From positions 310,001 to 374,000 of the forward strand of contig NZ_JPJI01000026.1 of NCBI RefSeq assembly GCF_000732625.1: a DNA stretch of 64,000 bases. Reading direction: 5' to 3'. Source of the stretch: Nonlabens ulvanivorans (GTDB taxonomy: Bacteria > Bacteroidota > Bacteroidia > Flavobacteriales > Flavobacteriaceae). A model generated the notes under the pieces. The model was not told where the DNA came from and did no database searches. It saw nothing but the letters and a program-made list of their open reading frames with translations. Shown one piece after another: positions 1 to 8,710 of the stretch (its first letter is position 1; each line of letters opens with the position of its first letter). The translations under genes and the position numbers were made by a program.

Positions 1-87
1 CAACACAAAGTAGAAAAAGGTGATGTAGTCATGTTTGCAAGTGTTGGTGCTGGTATGAATATTAACGCCATTGTATATCGTTACTAA
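1..87 (+). CDS. 3-oxoacyl-ACP synthase III (FabH-like), C-terminal end only
   Basis: Only the last 28 codons lie in the window, read in frame 1 from the first base to TAA at 85-87. The peptide contains ASVGAGMNINAIVY, which matches the closing strand of FabH/KAS III-type condensing enzymes, where the glycine-rich turn lies near the active site. These enzymes condense an acyl-CoA with malonyl-ACP in fatty acid or related biosynthesis. The catalytic Cys and His lie upstream of the window, so FabH cannot be separated from a KAS III paralogue. A hairpin terminator follows 28 bp downstream. Confidence 0.7.
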   Translation, partial: QHKVEKGDVVMFASVGAGMNINAIVYRY

Positions 88-114
88 AAACGACCTTTAA
101 TAATAATTTAAAAG

Positions 115-148
115 ACACCTTATCTACTATTGAAAAGGTGTTTTTTTT
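115..148 (+). terminator. Rho-independent terminator after the FabH-like gene
   Basis: A 7-bp stem (acacctt / aaggtgt) with a 13-nt loop is followed by a run of seven T. It lies just after the stop at 87. Confidence 0.7.
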
Positions 149-220
149 ATGTTCTATTTTTAAAACTACTACCCTATAATATAACTTTTATCGCATTCAA
201 AATCAAAGTATTAAAAACAT

Positions 221-961
221 TTACTCCATCACACTCATCTCAATATAAATATCCGTTTTAGGCCAGTCTCTTGAATCGGTTTCAACTTTTGAAATCGCTT
301 CGGCGACATCCATGCCTTTAGTAACACGACCAAAAATAGTGTGCTCACCATCCAGATGTTTTGTAGCACGTAGTGAAATAAAAAAGTCAAAAGGATTATG
401 CCAGTTTTCTGGGTTATTCTCCCAATACTTTGCACTACTCAAAGTACCATAAGAATGTTTTACGTCGGGTAAAATATGCATAGGTAATTGATAATTTCCT
501 GCACTACCCTTTTTCTGTGCAGTAATCATATTATCACTATTCCCAGCTTGAACTATAAATCCCTTAACTGCTCGATGTACTACGGTCTCATCAAAATATC
601 CATTATTAATCAAAAACAGAAAACTAGCTCGATATAAAGGTGTTTCTTCAAACAATTCCATTTCTATATCACCATACGTCGTTGTCATTAGCACCTTAGT
701 CTCGGGATGTTCTTGAGCATATCTAGTAAAAAAAACCTCTACAGAATCTTGAGGAATATATGGTAATAAACTATCTCCTTTTCTATTAACACTGCGCTTA
801 TAGAACCTAGCAATTTCTTTTTCCTTACGTTCTTTTAAGACCTGTTCTTTAGTACGTGTCTCTTCTATTTTAACATGTACCGGCGTTTCTTTTTGTGAAC
901 TATCTTTACAACTTAAAGTAAAGAGTATCACTAATATAAAAAACAGACCATTTGATTTCAT
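221..961 (-). CDS. cyclophilin-type peptidyl-prolyl cis-trans isomerase lipoprotein
   Basis: The 246-residue product has a lipoprotein signal ending in a lipobox (TLSC, Cys18), so it should be anchored in the cell envelope. After a charged linker, a cyclophilin domain fills residues 90-246. It contains TTYGDIEMELFEETP, HRAVKGFIVQAGN (129-141, with the catalytic Arg at 130) and HLDGEHTIFGRV. Cyclophilins catalyse proline cis-trans isomerisation and help fold exported proteins. A TATTTTTG -7 element on the same strand (986-993) supports the ATG at 961. The start overlaps the 5' end of the divergent NUDIX gene by 10 bp if that gene begins at its TTG. Family assignment is secure; the particular clients are unknown. 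Confidence 0.88.
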   Translation of the reverse strand: MKSNGLFFILVILFTLSCKDSSQKETPVHVKIEETRTKEQVLKERKEKEIARFYKRSVNRKGDSLLPYIPQDSVEVFFTRYAQEHPETKVLMTTTYGDIEMELFEETPLYRASFLFLINNGYFDETVVHRAVKGFIVQAGNSDNMITAQKKGSAGNYQLPMHILPDVKHSYGTLSSAKYWENNPENWHNPFDFFISLRATKHLDGEHTIFGRVTKGMDVAEAISKVETDSRDWPKTDIYIEMSVME

Positions 962-1608
962 TTAACGCATTTAAAGATTCGGTTTCAAAAATAAAGAAAA
1001 TGCCTTTACCAGGTTTTGAAGCGCAACTTAAAATGGCTGCAGTAGAACGACTAGAAGAATTGCAACGCGAGTCGCTACGTAAAAAAACACCTCGCAAGGC
1101 AGCTGTTATGATGCTAGTATATCCCGTAAAAGATATCGCTCATTTTGTTCTCATCGAACGCATGATTTCTAAAGGTGCTCATAGTGGTCAGATAGCATTT
1201 CCTGGCGGCCGTAAGGAAGAAGAAGATCAAGATGATGCTGTTACCGCTATAAGAGAGACTCATGAAGAAGTAGGCATAATGCCAGAACATCAAGAAATTA
1301 TCACTGCAGGCACTCCTATCTATATTCCTCCTAGTAATTATATGGTAGCTCCTTTTCTCGCTTTCGCGAAAGCGGAATTAAAATTCACAAGACAGCCTAG
1401 CGAGGTTAAATCTATCATAGAGGTACCATTACATGAGTTAATGGACCCTACAAACGTGAGCCAACATACACTCTCTACTAGCTATGCAACAGATATAACA
1501 GTACCATGTTATTATCTACAAAACCAAGTCGTTTGGGGTGCTACTGCAATGATGCTCTCAGAATTTAAAACTATGTTACAAGAAAGTTTATCTTTAAGGC
1601 ATGACTAA
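952..1608 (+). CDS. NUDIX hydrolase, CoA pyrophosphatase type
   Basis: The 218-residue protein has the CoA-pyrophosphatase signature HSGQIAFPGGR (77-87), which runs into the Nudix box with GGR and RETHEEVG (101-108), the Mg2+-binding and catalytic segment. This NudL/CoAse group cleaves CoA or related nucleotide diphosphates to phosphopantetheine and adenosine diphosphate. The TTG at 952 is preferred over the internal ATG at 1000 because the preceding residues (FNAFKDSVSKIKK) resemble the N-terminus usual in the family. The 16-bp palindrome at 1359-1374 lies inside the gene and is read as AFAKA. The stop overlaps the start of the next gene by 8 bp, so the two are probably co-transcribed. Confidence 0.88.
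   Translation: MISFNAFKDSVSKIKKMPLPGFEAQLKMAAVERLEELQRESLRKKTPRKAAVMMLVYPVKDIAHFVLIERMISKGAHSGQIAFPGGRKEEEDQDDAVTAIRETHEEVGIMPEHQEIITAGTPIYIPPSNYMVAPFLAFAKAELKFTRQPSEVKSIIEVPLHELMDPTNVSQHTLSTSYATDITVPCYYLQNQVVWGATAMMLSEFKTMLQESLSLRHD
986..993 (-). promoter_or_regulatory. putative -7 promoter element for the cyclophilin gene
   Basis: TATTTTTG on the minus strand matches the Bacteroidota TAnnTTTG consensus and would give a leader of about 18 nt. It lies inside the first codons of the divergent NUDIX gene. No clear -33 element was identified. Confidence 0.45.
1359..1374. repeat. palindromic repeat CGCTTTCGCGAAAGCG, coding
   Basis: Exact 16-bp palindrome inside the NUDIX gene, read as AFAKA. 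Member of the family described in the findings. Confidence 0.9.
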
Positions 1609-3427
1609 AAAGGCTTTTTTTATAACAGTGCTACTGGGACTACTTTCAATTGTGGCACTGGCTCAAGAACGTGTATTTATAGACTTTGGCTCTACTAATG
1701 AAGATCTAGCAAGTCGGGAATACATCAACAATATTTCAACCAGTTATCAAGCTGGCTATTCAAACGGTGTATTATTATATAATCATTTAGGTGTTTCATC
1801 AGGAATTAACCTCAAAGTGCATGACGCTTGGTTAAATATTAACCTATCAGGTTCATTAGACCCTTCATATCAGGTGAACGTTGCTCAATCTGCAAGTAGA
1901 GATAGTTTTTTTGGTGCCACAAGTTCATTTAATGGCGGCACTCAGGTGACAGGTGGATTTAAATTAAGACAGTTAGATCCTAATAAATTTTACAGCTTTT
2001 CATTTTTTGCTTCTAGAATGAATGTAACTGATAATCGTGAAACTTCGTATACAGTTAATGGTAACACAACTCAAGTCGTAAACCTAAACGCTTCAAATAA
2101 CACAACTCAAAAGATTGAGGTTTATAATATGCAACCAGACAGTAATGGCGAGATAGAGATTACTGCAACAGCTGGTGCAAACAATACAAACAGTTATGGA
2201 TTTTATTATCTCAACGCTCTTGAAATACAAATCGATAACACACCTATCTCTCAATTTATTACACAACAAAATTTGCTACTCACCTATCCCATACAACAAT
2301 CAACTTGGGAAGTAGGTAAAACGGTTCCATTATCGTGGATTAGTGAAGGTATCGATCAGGTTACCTTAGAATACTCTATCGATGGTGGAAATACCTTCAA
2401 CAATATAGCAACAGTTCCTTCCACAGATCGGAGCTATGATTTTACCGTTCCCAATTCCCTTTCTAGTAATGTGATTATAAGATTAAGTGATGGAAGCCAA
2501 GTAATAGACAGTGTACCTGTTACAATTATACCAAATGACAATACCGTTTATCGTATAATTGTGCTAGGCTCTTCTACAGCTGCTGGAAGTGGTCCTTCAA
2601 ACCAGTATAACGCTTGGGTATGGAAATACCGCCGTTACTTAGAACAATTAGACACACGTTATGAGGTTATAAATCTGGCACAAGGTGGATTTGTTACCTA
2701 TAATATTTTACCTACTGGAACCACAATACCTGCAGGTGTTAATAAAACCATTAATATAGATAAGAATATAACTAAGGCTGTCAACCTTAATGCACATGGA
2801 ATTATCATCAATCTACCATCTAATGATGCAGCTGGCAACTATCCTGTAACAGATCAATTGCATAATTATAGTTTAATCTCTCAAACGGCTTCTCAAAATC
2901 AAATACCATTATGGGTGGCAACACCACAACCACGTAACTTTCCAGCAAACGGAAGTCAAGTCGCTATACAAACACAAATGGTCACAGAAACATATAACAC
3001 TTTTGGAACTTTTGCTGTAGATTTTTGGACAGGTATAGGTAACACTGCCGGAAATCAAATATTACCAGCATATAATAGTGGTGATGGTGTGCACGCTACA
3101 AACGAGGCTCATCAAATATTTTATGAAAGACTATTATTAAAAGATATACACGGCACTGTTAAAACACAGGTGGACGCAGCACTATCTATACCTGATGAAC
3201 AACAGATTGAGCTAGCCTTATACCCTAATCCGGTTAAACATTTACTATTCTTAGAATCTACGAGTCCTATTTCAACAGTAAAAATTTATAATCAACTAGG
3301 TCAATTAGTATTAGAAAATCACCATACTGTAAACATGATTAACTTACAAGATTTACAATCAGGTTATTATGTTGCTCACATCTACATAAATGATAAAATT
3401 TACTATAGAAAAGTGTTAAAAAATTAA
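1601..3427 (+). CDS. T9SS-secreted SGNH/GDSL-type hydrolase
   Basis: The 608-residue protein starts with a Sec signal peptide (residues 1-21, ending ALAQ). A beta-rich N-terminal half is followed by an SGNH hydrolase domain. This has GSSTAAGSG with the nucleophile Ser near residue 323, a conserved Gly (AQGGFVTYN), an Asn block (INLPSND) and the catalytic DGVH near 495. The C-terminus from about residue 539 (LYPNPV...) is a type A T9SS sorting domain, so the enzyme is exported across the outer membrane and probably surface-attached or released. SGNH enzymes are esterases or lipases, often acting on acylated polysaccharides; the substrate is not visible. The gene overlaps the upstream NUDIX gene by 8 bp. 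Confidence 0.82.
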   Translation: MTKKAFFITVLLGLLSIVALAQERVFIDFGSTNEDLASREYINNISTSYQAGYSNGVLLYNHLGVSSGINLKVHDAWLNINLSGSLDPSYQVNVAQSASRDSFFGATSSFNGGTQVTGGFKLRQLDPNKFYSFSFFASRMNVTDNRETSYTVNGNTTQVVNLNASNNTTQKIEVYNMQPDSNGEIEITATAGANNTNSYGFYYLNALEIQIDNTPISQFITQQNLLLTYPIQQSTWEVGKTVPLSWISEGIDQVTLEYSIDGGNTFNNIATVPSTDRSYDFTVPNSLSSNVIIRLSDGSQVIDSVPVTIIPNDNTVYRIIVLGSSTAAGSGPSNQYNAWVWKYRRYLEQLDTRYEVINLAQGGFVTYNILPTGTTIPAGVNKTINIDKNITKAVNLNAHGIIINLPSNDAAGNYPVTDQLHNYSLISQTASQNQIPLWVATPQPRNFPANGSQVAIQTQMVTETYNTFGTFAVDFWTGIGNTAGNQILPAYNSGDGVHATNEAHQIFYERLLLKDIHGTVKTQVDAALSIPDEQQIELALYPNPVKHLLFLESTSPISTVKIYNQLGQLVLENHHTVNMINLQDLQSGYYVAHIYINDKIYYRKVLKN

Positions 3428-3502
3428 ACGATTTTAAATGTGATTAACAGCTAGTATCCTTACAATCCCTATCTTAGCCGTCCCTTAAACTTAAATGACT
3501 CT

Positions 3503-4306
3503 ATGGGATTATTCAAAAAAAATCCTTTCGGACATATACTATGGATTAAACGTTTTTTAATACGCTTTTTAGGTGTGTTATCTCACAGACGTTTTAGAGG
3601 TTTTAATGAATTACAGATTGAAGGAAGTGAGATTTTGAGAAACCTACCAGAACAAGGTGTTCTTTTCATTTCAAATCATCAGACCTATTTTGCAGACGTG
3701 GTAAGCATGTTTCATGTATTTAATGCTGCCTTATCTGGCAGACAAGATTCTATTAAAAACGTAGGTTATCTGTGGAACCCTAAACTTAATATCTATTATG
3801 TAGCCGCAAAGGAAACCATGACCAGTGGATTTTTACCGAAAGTGTTTGCTTACGTAGGCGCGATTACCGTAGAACGTACCTGGCGTGCAAAAGGAGAAGA
3901 AGTAAATAGATCTGTTAATCCAGATGACACTAAGAATATAGGTGTCGCCTTAAATGATGGCTGGGTTATTACATTTCCTCAGGGAACTACAAAACCATTT
4001 AAACCTATTAGAAAAGGTACTGCCCATATCATTAAACAATATAAACCTATTGTTGTTCCTATTGTAATTGATGGTTTCCGTAGAAGTTTTGATAAAAAAG
4101 GACTACGTATTAAAAAACGTAATATTCTACAATCTATGGTCATTAAAGAACCACTAGATATCGATTATGAAAATGAAAGCGTAGAATCCATCGTAGAAAA
4201 AATTGAATATGCTATAGAACAGCACTCATCATTTTTAAAAGTGATTCCACAAGAAGCATTAGAAGAAATGGAAGAGTTGAATCAAAAACGTAAATGGGAT
4301 TACTAG
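3503..4306 (+). CDS. PlsC-like 1-acyl-glycerol-3-phosphate acyltransferase family protein
   Basis: The 267-residue product belongs to the PlsC/LPLAT acyltransferase fold. These enzymes transfer fatty acyl groups to lysophosphatidic acid or a similar acceptor in membrane lipid synthesis. Motif I appears as NHQTYFAD (58-65), in which six rather than five positions separate the His from the Asp, so it is HX5D and not the canonical HX4D. Motif III appears as FPQGTT in place of FPEGTR. Both changes are seen directly, and the surrounding fold is well kept, so this may be a distinct lineage rather than a dead enzyme. An N-terminal hydrophobic helix (10-26) is consistent with membrane association. 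The acceptor substrate is uncertain. Confidence 0.78.
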   Translation: MGLFKKNPFGHILWIKRFLIRFLGVLSHRRFRGFNELQIEGSEILRNLPEQGVLFISNHQTYFADVVSMFHVFNAALSGRQDSIKNVGYLWNPKLNIYYVAAKETMTSGFLPKVFAYVGAITVERTWRAKGEEVNRSVNPDDTKNIGVALNDGWVITFPQGTTKPFKPIRKGTAHIIKQYKPIVVPIVIDGFRRSFDKKGLRIKKRNILQSMVIKEPLDIDYENESVESIVEKIEYAIEQHSSFLKVIPQEALEEMEELNQKRKWDY

Positions 4307-4332
4307 AAACATTTCTTTAAATACTTTTCAGA

Positions 4333-5100
4333 TTGGAAACTTTCATCTTTCTTACTTTTCTACTGACTGCACTAGCCATGATAGGCTTTGTAGTAGGAAT
4401 GTTTTTTTTAATAAGATGGTTTGCAAGAAAAGCCAATAAAGAAAAGTCACCACAGCAGACTCAAAATGAAAAGCAGCAGTTGCTGGCACGTGTTGATTAT
4501 ATGAAAAAGTCCCTTGTTCCTTGGGGTGATCGTAGTTTTACAGATATATCTTCATGGATGACTTATCAATTTTCTAAAGGAATGACGAGACGGCTAGTAG
4601 GAACCGTTTATGCAACAGATCAAAAACCTATCATGGCTTTCAGTCGTATAGAGCGAGGTTTTAGATCTGATGGACAATTCTATGTGGGCTCAACGATTTT
4701 TAACTTGGGCTATGAAGTGAAAGAAGATACCATATACATTACTCTCAATAATCAATATTTAGGTAGTATTACAAATTCAGGTGGTCTCTTTAACTCACAA
4801 GGAAATTATATAGGTAATGCCGTTCACCCGACAAAGATTTCTATAAATTCGGGTAACTTCAGGTATCGCTTTGGTGATTCTAGCTATGAGGTTATTATCA
4901 ATGACAAGAAATTAGCGACCGTTTATGTTGCACCTAATTATGCAGATTTTGAAGAAGGCCTTTTCAAAAACAACTTTAATGAAAACGCTATTGGACAACC
5001 TATAATGTCATTACTCAACACACCATCACCAGAAGAGGAAAAATGGTTACTCGCCATTGCTGTTTTAGAAATAGTACATCATGGTCATTGGATGATATAA
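4333..5100 (+). CDS. hypothetical protein with one N-terminal membrane helix
   Basis: I do not recognise this 255-residue protein. Residues 4-26 form a hydrophobic membrane helix followed by basic residues (RWFARKANKEK), so the rest probably faces the cytoplasm. The remainder looks like a mixed alpha/beta soluble domain with several aromatic-rich strands (YVGSTIFNLGYEV, NFRYRFGDSSYEVI) and ends in a hydrophobic helix (WLLAIAVLEIVHHGHWMI). The reading frame opens with TTG at 4333; the next in-frame ATG lies inside the membrane helix, which favours the TTG. It starts 26 bp after the acyltransferase stop and is probably in the same transcript. Confidence 0.6.
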   Translation: METFIFLTFLLTALAMIGFVVGMFFLIRWFARKANKEKSPQQTQNEKQQLLARVDYMKKSLVPWGDRSFTDISSWMTYQFSKGMTRRLVGTVYATDQKPIMAFSRIERGFRSDGQFYVGSTIFNLGYEVKEDTIYITLNNQYLGSITNSGGLFNSQGNYIGNAVHPTKISINSGNFRYRFGDSSYEVIINDKKLATVYVAPNYADFEEGLFKNNFNENAIGQPIMSLLNTPSPEEEKWLLAIAVLEIVHHGHWMI

Positions 5101-5123
5101 ACCTAATGTGATTATATGGGATA

Positions 5124-5139
5124 CGCTTTCGCGAAAGCG
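5124..5139. repeat. palindromic repeat CGCTTTCGCGAAAGCG, intergenic
   Basis: Exact 16-bp palindrome between the hypothetical membrane protein gene and pheT. Confidence 0.9.
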
Positions 5140-5180
5140 CCATTAATACTATCTTTACTGCCTTAAAAAACTACAATTAT

Positions 5181-7604
5181 ATGAAGGTTTCTTACAACTG
5201 GATACGTCAATTTATAACTGTTCCTGAATCAATTGAAGAGCACGCAGCTTTGCTCACTTCTCTAGGTTTAGAAGTAGAAGGTATTGAGAAATTTGAAAGC
5301 GTAAAAGGAGGATTGCAAGGTATTGTAGTAGGTCACGTACTGGAATGTGTGAAACATCCCAATGCTGATAAACTTAAACTTACCAAAGTAAATATAGGCA
5401 CTGAAACAGTGCAGATTGTATGTGGCGCACCTAACGTAGCTGCTGGGCAAAAAGTACCGGTAGCCACCATAGGCACTACACTATACACAGAAACTGGTGA
5501 GGCATGGAAAATCAAAAAAGGAAAAATACGTGGTGAAGAAAGCCATGGTATGATCTGTGCCGAAGATGAACTGAACATAGGTACATCACATGATGGTATC
5601 ATGGTTCTAGACGCATCATTAGAACCAGGAACATTATTTAGTGAAGTAATAAATATAGAAAATGACTATACTATAGAGATTGGACTGACGCCTAATAGAT
5701 CTGATGCGATGTCACACCTAGGTGTTGCACGTGATTTAAGAGCAGGACTTGCGATTGAAGGAGATTTATTAGAGTTTATCACGCCATCTGTAAGTAGTTT
5801 TCATGTAGACAACCGTTCACACAGAGTTGATATAGCAATTGATCAACCAGAACTTGCACCTAGATATTGTGGTGTTACACTTACAGGTTTAACTATAAAA
5901 GATTCTCCAGATTGGATTCAAAATAGATTAAAAGCCATAGGTATTGCTCCTAAAAATAATGTCGTTGATATAACTAACTATGTGATGCATGAGTTAGGTC
6001 AACCACTGCATGCTTTTGATTTAAGCGCCATTGAAGGAAATAAGATTGTTGTAAAAACATTACCGGCTGGAACTAAGTTCACTACTCTAGATGAGGTAGA
6101 ACATGACTTACATGAAGAGGATTTAATGATTTGTGATGGTGTAAAACCATTATGTATTGCAGGTGTTTATGGTGGATTAAATAGTGGTGTTAAAAAAGGG
6201 ACTAATTCTATCTTTTTAGAATCTGCATATTTCAATCCAGTAAGCGTACGTAAAACGGCAAAACGTCATGGTTTTAACACAGATGCTTCTTTTAGATTTG
6301 AACGTGGCATAGACCCTAATATTACAGAATATGCACTTAAGCGTGCTGCCTTATTAATAATAGAAACTGCTGGTGGAGAAATAAGTAGTGATATCACTGA
6401 TGTTTATTCTCATAAAATTGAGGACCAACAGGTTTTTCTTCCCTTTTCTAAAGTCAATTCTTTAATAGGAAAGGAAATACCTAAAGAAGAAATCAAGAGT
6501 ATTCTTAGAACATTAGATATTCACGTTAATAATGTAACAGAAACAGGATTAGGTCTGACAATTCCTGCATATCGCAATGATGTTACTAGACCAGCAGATG
6601 TCATTGAAGAGATTTTACGTGTTTATGGATATGATCGCATAGAAACTAGCGATAAACTAAATGCTAGTATTGCAAAAAGTTCGAGGTTAGACAATCATAA
6701 ACTACAAAACCTAGTAGCACAGCAACTTGCTGGTCAAGGCTTTTATGAAATGATGGCAAATAGCCTTACCTCTGATAAATACCATACACTTACAGAGCAA
6801 ATATCTCCAAAGAATGAAGTGCGCATGTTAAATCCTTTAAGTAGTGATTTATCTGTTATGCGTCAAAGCATGATCTATGGGGCTCTAGAGGCTGTTTCTC
6901 ATAATATTAACCGTAGACAAGAGAATTTAAGATTGTTTGAATTCGGTAATACTTATCATCAATATCAAGAAAGACAATTTACAGAGCAAAAGCATTTAAG
7001 TTTAATAACTACCGGTGCTATACATGAACAAAGTTGGAATAATACATCTCGCACGGCTGACTTCTTTTACTTAAAAGGTGCCGTAATAAGTGCTCTTAAA
7101 AGATTAGGTATTACTAAAATAAATGAGAAACCTACTAAGATGGATTTCTTAAGTGAAGGAATATCATTGAATAGCGGTACTAAAATCGCAGATCTTGGAG
7201 TTGTTAAAAAGAAGGTATGTAAATCATTTGATATAGATGCAACTGTGCATTATGCAAATATCTATTGGGATGAAGTATTGAAATTAGTAAAAGAAGATCG
7301 CAAATCGGTAACTGCAATACCTAAATTTCCTGCTGTTAAAAGAGATCTAGCTTTATTAGTTAACGATGAGACTAGCTTTAAGGAATTACATGATATTGCC
7401 TTACAAACTGAGAAAAAACTCCTCAAAGAGGTTCAACTATTCGATGTTTATGAAGGTAAAAATCTTGCAAAAGGTAAAAAATCCTATGCATTAAGTTTTT
7501 TATTACAAGATGAAGTAAAAACACTTACTGATAAACAAATCGATAAAGCGATGCAAAAAATACAACAGCAACTAGAAAAACAAGCTGGAGTAGAACTACG
7601 TTAA
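5181..7604 (+). CDS. pheT: phenylalanine--tRNA ligase beta subunit
   Basis: The 807-residue product has the full bacterial PheT architecture. The N-terminus MKVSYNWIRQF is typical. It is followed by an EMAP-like tRNA-binding OB fold (about 40-150), a B3/B4 editing domain (about 210-370, with NNVVDITNYVMHELGQPLHAFD), a B5 domain (about 400-475), the catalytic-like core (480-690) and a C-terminal FDX-ACB anticodon-binding domain (from about 710, IPKFPAVKRDLALLV). With PheS it forms the (alpha-beta)2 enzyme that charges tRNA-Phe. pheS is not adjacent, so the subunits are encoded separately here. A terminator follows directly. Confidence 0.97.
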   Translation: MKVSYNWIRQFITVPESIEEHAALLTSLGLEVEGIEKFESVKGGLQGIVVGHVLECVKHPNADKLKLTKVNIGTETVQIVCGAPNVAAGQKVPVATIGTTLYTETGEAWKIKKGKIRGEESHGMICAEDELNIGTSHDGIMVLDASLEPGTLFSEVINIENDYTIEIGLTPNRSDAMSHLGVARDLRAGLAIEGDLLEFITPSVSSFHVDNRSHRVDIAIDQPELAPRYCGVTLTGLTIKDSPDWIQNRLKAIGIAPKNNVVDITNYVMHELGQPLHAFDLSAIEGNKIVVKTLPAGTKFTTLDEVEHDLHEEDLMICDGVKPLCIAGVYGGLNSGVKKGTNSIFLESAYFNPVSVRKTAKRHGFNTDASFRFERGIDPNITEYALKRAALLIIETAGGEISSDITDVYSHKIEDQQVFLPFSKVNSLIGKEIPKEEIKSILRTLDIHVNNVTETGLGLTIPAYRNDVTRPADVIEEILRVYGYDRIETSDKLNASIAKSSRLDNHKLQNLVAQQLAGQGFYEMMANSLTSDKYHTLTEQISPKNEVRMLNPLSSDLSVMRQSMIYGALEAVSHNINRRQENLRLFEFGNTYHQYQERQFTEQKHLSLITTGAIHEQSWNNTSRTADFFYLKGAVISALKRLGITKINEKPTKMDFLSEGISLNSGTKIADLGVVKKKVCKSFDIDATVHYANIYWDEVLKLVKEDRKSVTAIPKFPAVKRDLALLVNDETSFKELHDIALQTEKKLLKEVQLFDVYEGKNLAKGKKSYALSFLLQDEVKTLTDKQIDKAMQKIQQQLEKQAGVELR

Positions 7605-7629
7605 AATATATCTTTAACTGATAGCTTTT

Positions 7630-7665
7630 AAACTCCTTTACGACATAGTTTGTGAAGGAGTTTTT
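7630..7665 (+). terminator. terminator after pheT
   Basis: A 9-bp perfect stem (aaactcctt / aaggagttt) with a 16-nt loop, followed by T residues, 26 bp after the pheT stop. Confidence 0.75.
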
Positions 7666-7713
7666 AAATTTAAAAAATTCCTCATATTTTTAAATATCTA
7701 ATTATAGGAATTT

Positions 7714-8433
7714 ATGTTTGAGCGCACAGATATTGAACAACAACTACAGAAAGCTAGAGATAAAAAGTATCAAGAGGTTGATATTCTAGAACAAGTATCT
7801 CAAATTCTCAAAGATGATCAGTTGAAAGAGGATGCTATTATGGCTCGCATGAAAAGCCCTCAAAAACCAACTCCTCGCAATCAATTTAACCTTGATTTAC
7901 TAGAGACCAATCGCATATATCATATTGATCAAATAAGGGACATATGTGTGGATTATAGATTGAGATTTCTAGATACTAAGTATTTTAAAAACGAGATTCC
8001 TCAAGAAGCCGTGAGCATTATTAAGCAAATGGAAAAGAGACATCATATCACTATGAAAGGTTTTAAGATAGTCGCTCCTTCAAAAATGTTTAAATTAGAA
8101 AATGCTGATGACCCATTACTTTTTGCTCCTATAGGAAATGGATACTTTTATTTGATTCATAAATGGGGAAATGATTTAAGTCCGATGAGAAAAATATGGG
8201 CTTGGTCCTTTAAATGTTTTGAAAACTTAATAGTCTCAACTTTATTAGTGAGTTTATTGATAAGTGCACTTGTACCTGGAGGCGTTTTCTCACCAGAAAC
8301 TAGCGGGATTCAATTCGTATTAATTTTCTTTTTTATGTTCAAATCAGTTGCGGCAATAGTTCTCTACTATTCTTTTGCAAAAGGTAAAAATTTTAATACC
8401 GCCATATGGAATTCAAAATATTTTAACGCCTAA
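7714..8433 (+). CDS. hypothetical membrane protein
   Basis: I do not recognise this 239-residue protein. The first 60 residues are highly charged and helical, consistent with a coiled coil. A middle soluble part follows (65-160). Two hydrophobic helices (about 168-190, ENLIVSTLLVSLLISALVPG, and 197-220, IQFVLIFFFMFKSVAAIVLYY) form a C-terminal membrane hairpin with a short polar tail. It stands as a single gene, bounded by the pheT terminator upstream and a 12-bp hairpin terminator downstream. Confidence 0.65.
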   Translation: MFERTDIEQQLQKARDKKYQEVDILEQVSQILKDDQLKEDAIMARMKSPQKPTPRNQFNLDLLETNRIYHIDQIRDICVDYRLRFLDTKYFKNEIPQEAVSIIKQMEKRHHITMKGFKIVAPSKMFKLENADDPLLFAPIGNGYFYLIHKWGNDLSPMRKIWAWSFKCFENLIVSTLLVSLLISALVPGGVFSPETSGIQFVLIFFFMFKSVAAIVLYYSFAKGKNFNTAIWNSKYFNA

Positions 8434-8458
8434 TTGCTTATTCAAAAACAAGGCAATG

Positions 8459-8490
8459 AAACGCTCCTATTTTTTAATAGGAGCGTTTTT
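8459..8490 (+). terminator. strong hairpin terminator
   Basis: A perfect 12-bp stem (aaacgctcctat / ataggagcgttt) with a 6-nt loop and a T run. It lies after the stop at 8433 and before the next start at 8519, which argues against any longer upstream start for the next gene. Confidence 0.85.
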
Positions 8491-8518
8491 TTATTATCTT
8501 GCTTTCATATATTTAAAT

Positions 8519-8710
8519 ATGAAAACTAGAAACCCATTTTTAGGAGGTATCATTGCCGCAGTAATGATTGGATTTGGTTCTTGGAGACTATACAATCATT
8601 TTATTCTAGGACAAGAAATGCCCACATGGCGAGTAGTCTTATCAGTAGCAATAGTAGTTTACGGGCTTGTCGTGGCCTATAATGCTTTGATTAATAAAAA
8701 TGCAGAATAA
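8519..8710 (+). CDS. small two-helix membrane protein, copy 1
   Basis: The 63-residue product starts at the ATG at 8519 (MKTRNPFLGG). Longer in-frame starts upstream are rejected because they would cross the 8459-8490 terminator and overlap the preceding gene. It has two hydrophobic helices (about 7-25 and 36-56) separated by a loop. The motif GFGSWRLYNHF recurs as GLGAWKIYERF in the next gene, so the two are tandem paralogues. They overlap by 11 bp and are probably translationally coupled. The function is unknown; the size and shape suggest a small membrane subunit or modulator. Confidence 0.65.
   Translation: MKTRNPFLGGIIAAVMIGFGSWRLYNHFILGQEMPTWRVVLSVAIVVYGLVVAYNALINKNAE

Noticed and set aside
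8375-8518. A longer N-terminus for the first small membrane protein
   Set aside because: It would overlap the end of the previous gene and read through a 12-bp hairpin terminator (8459-8490). The ATG at 8519 gives a compact two-helix protein matching its paralogue.
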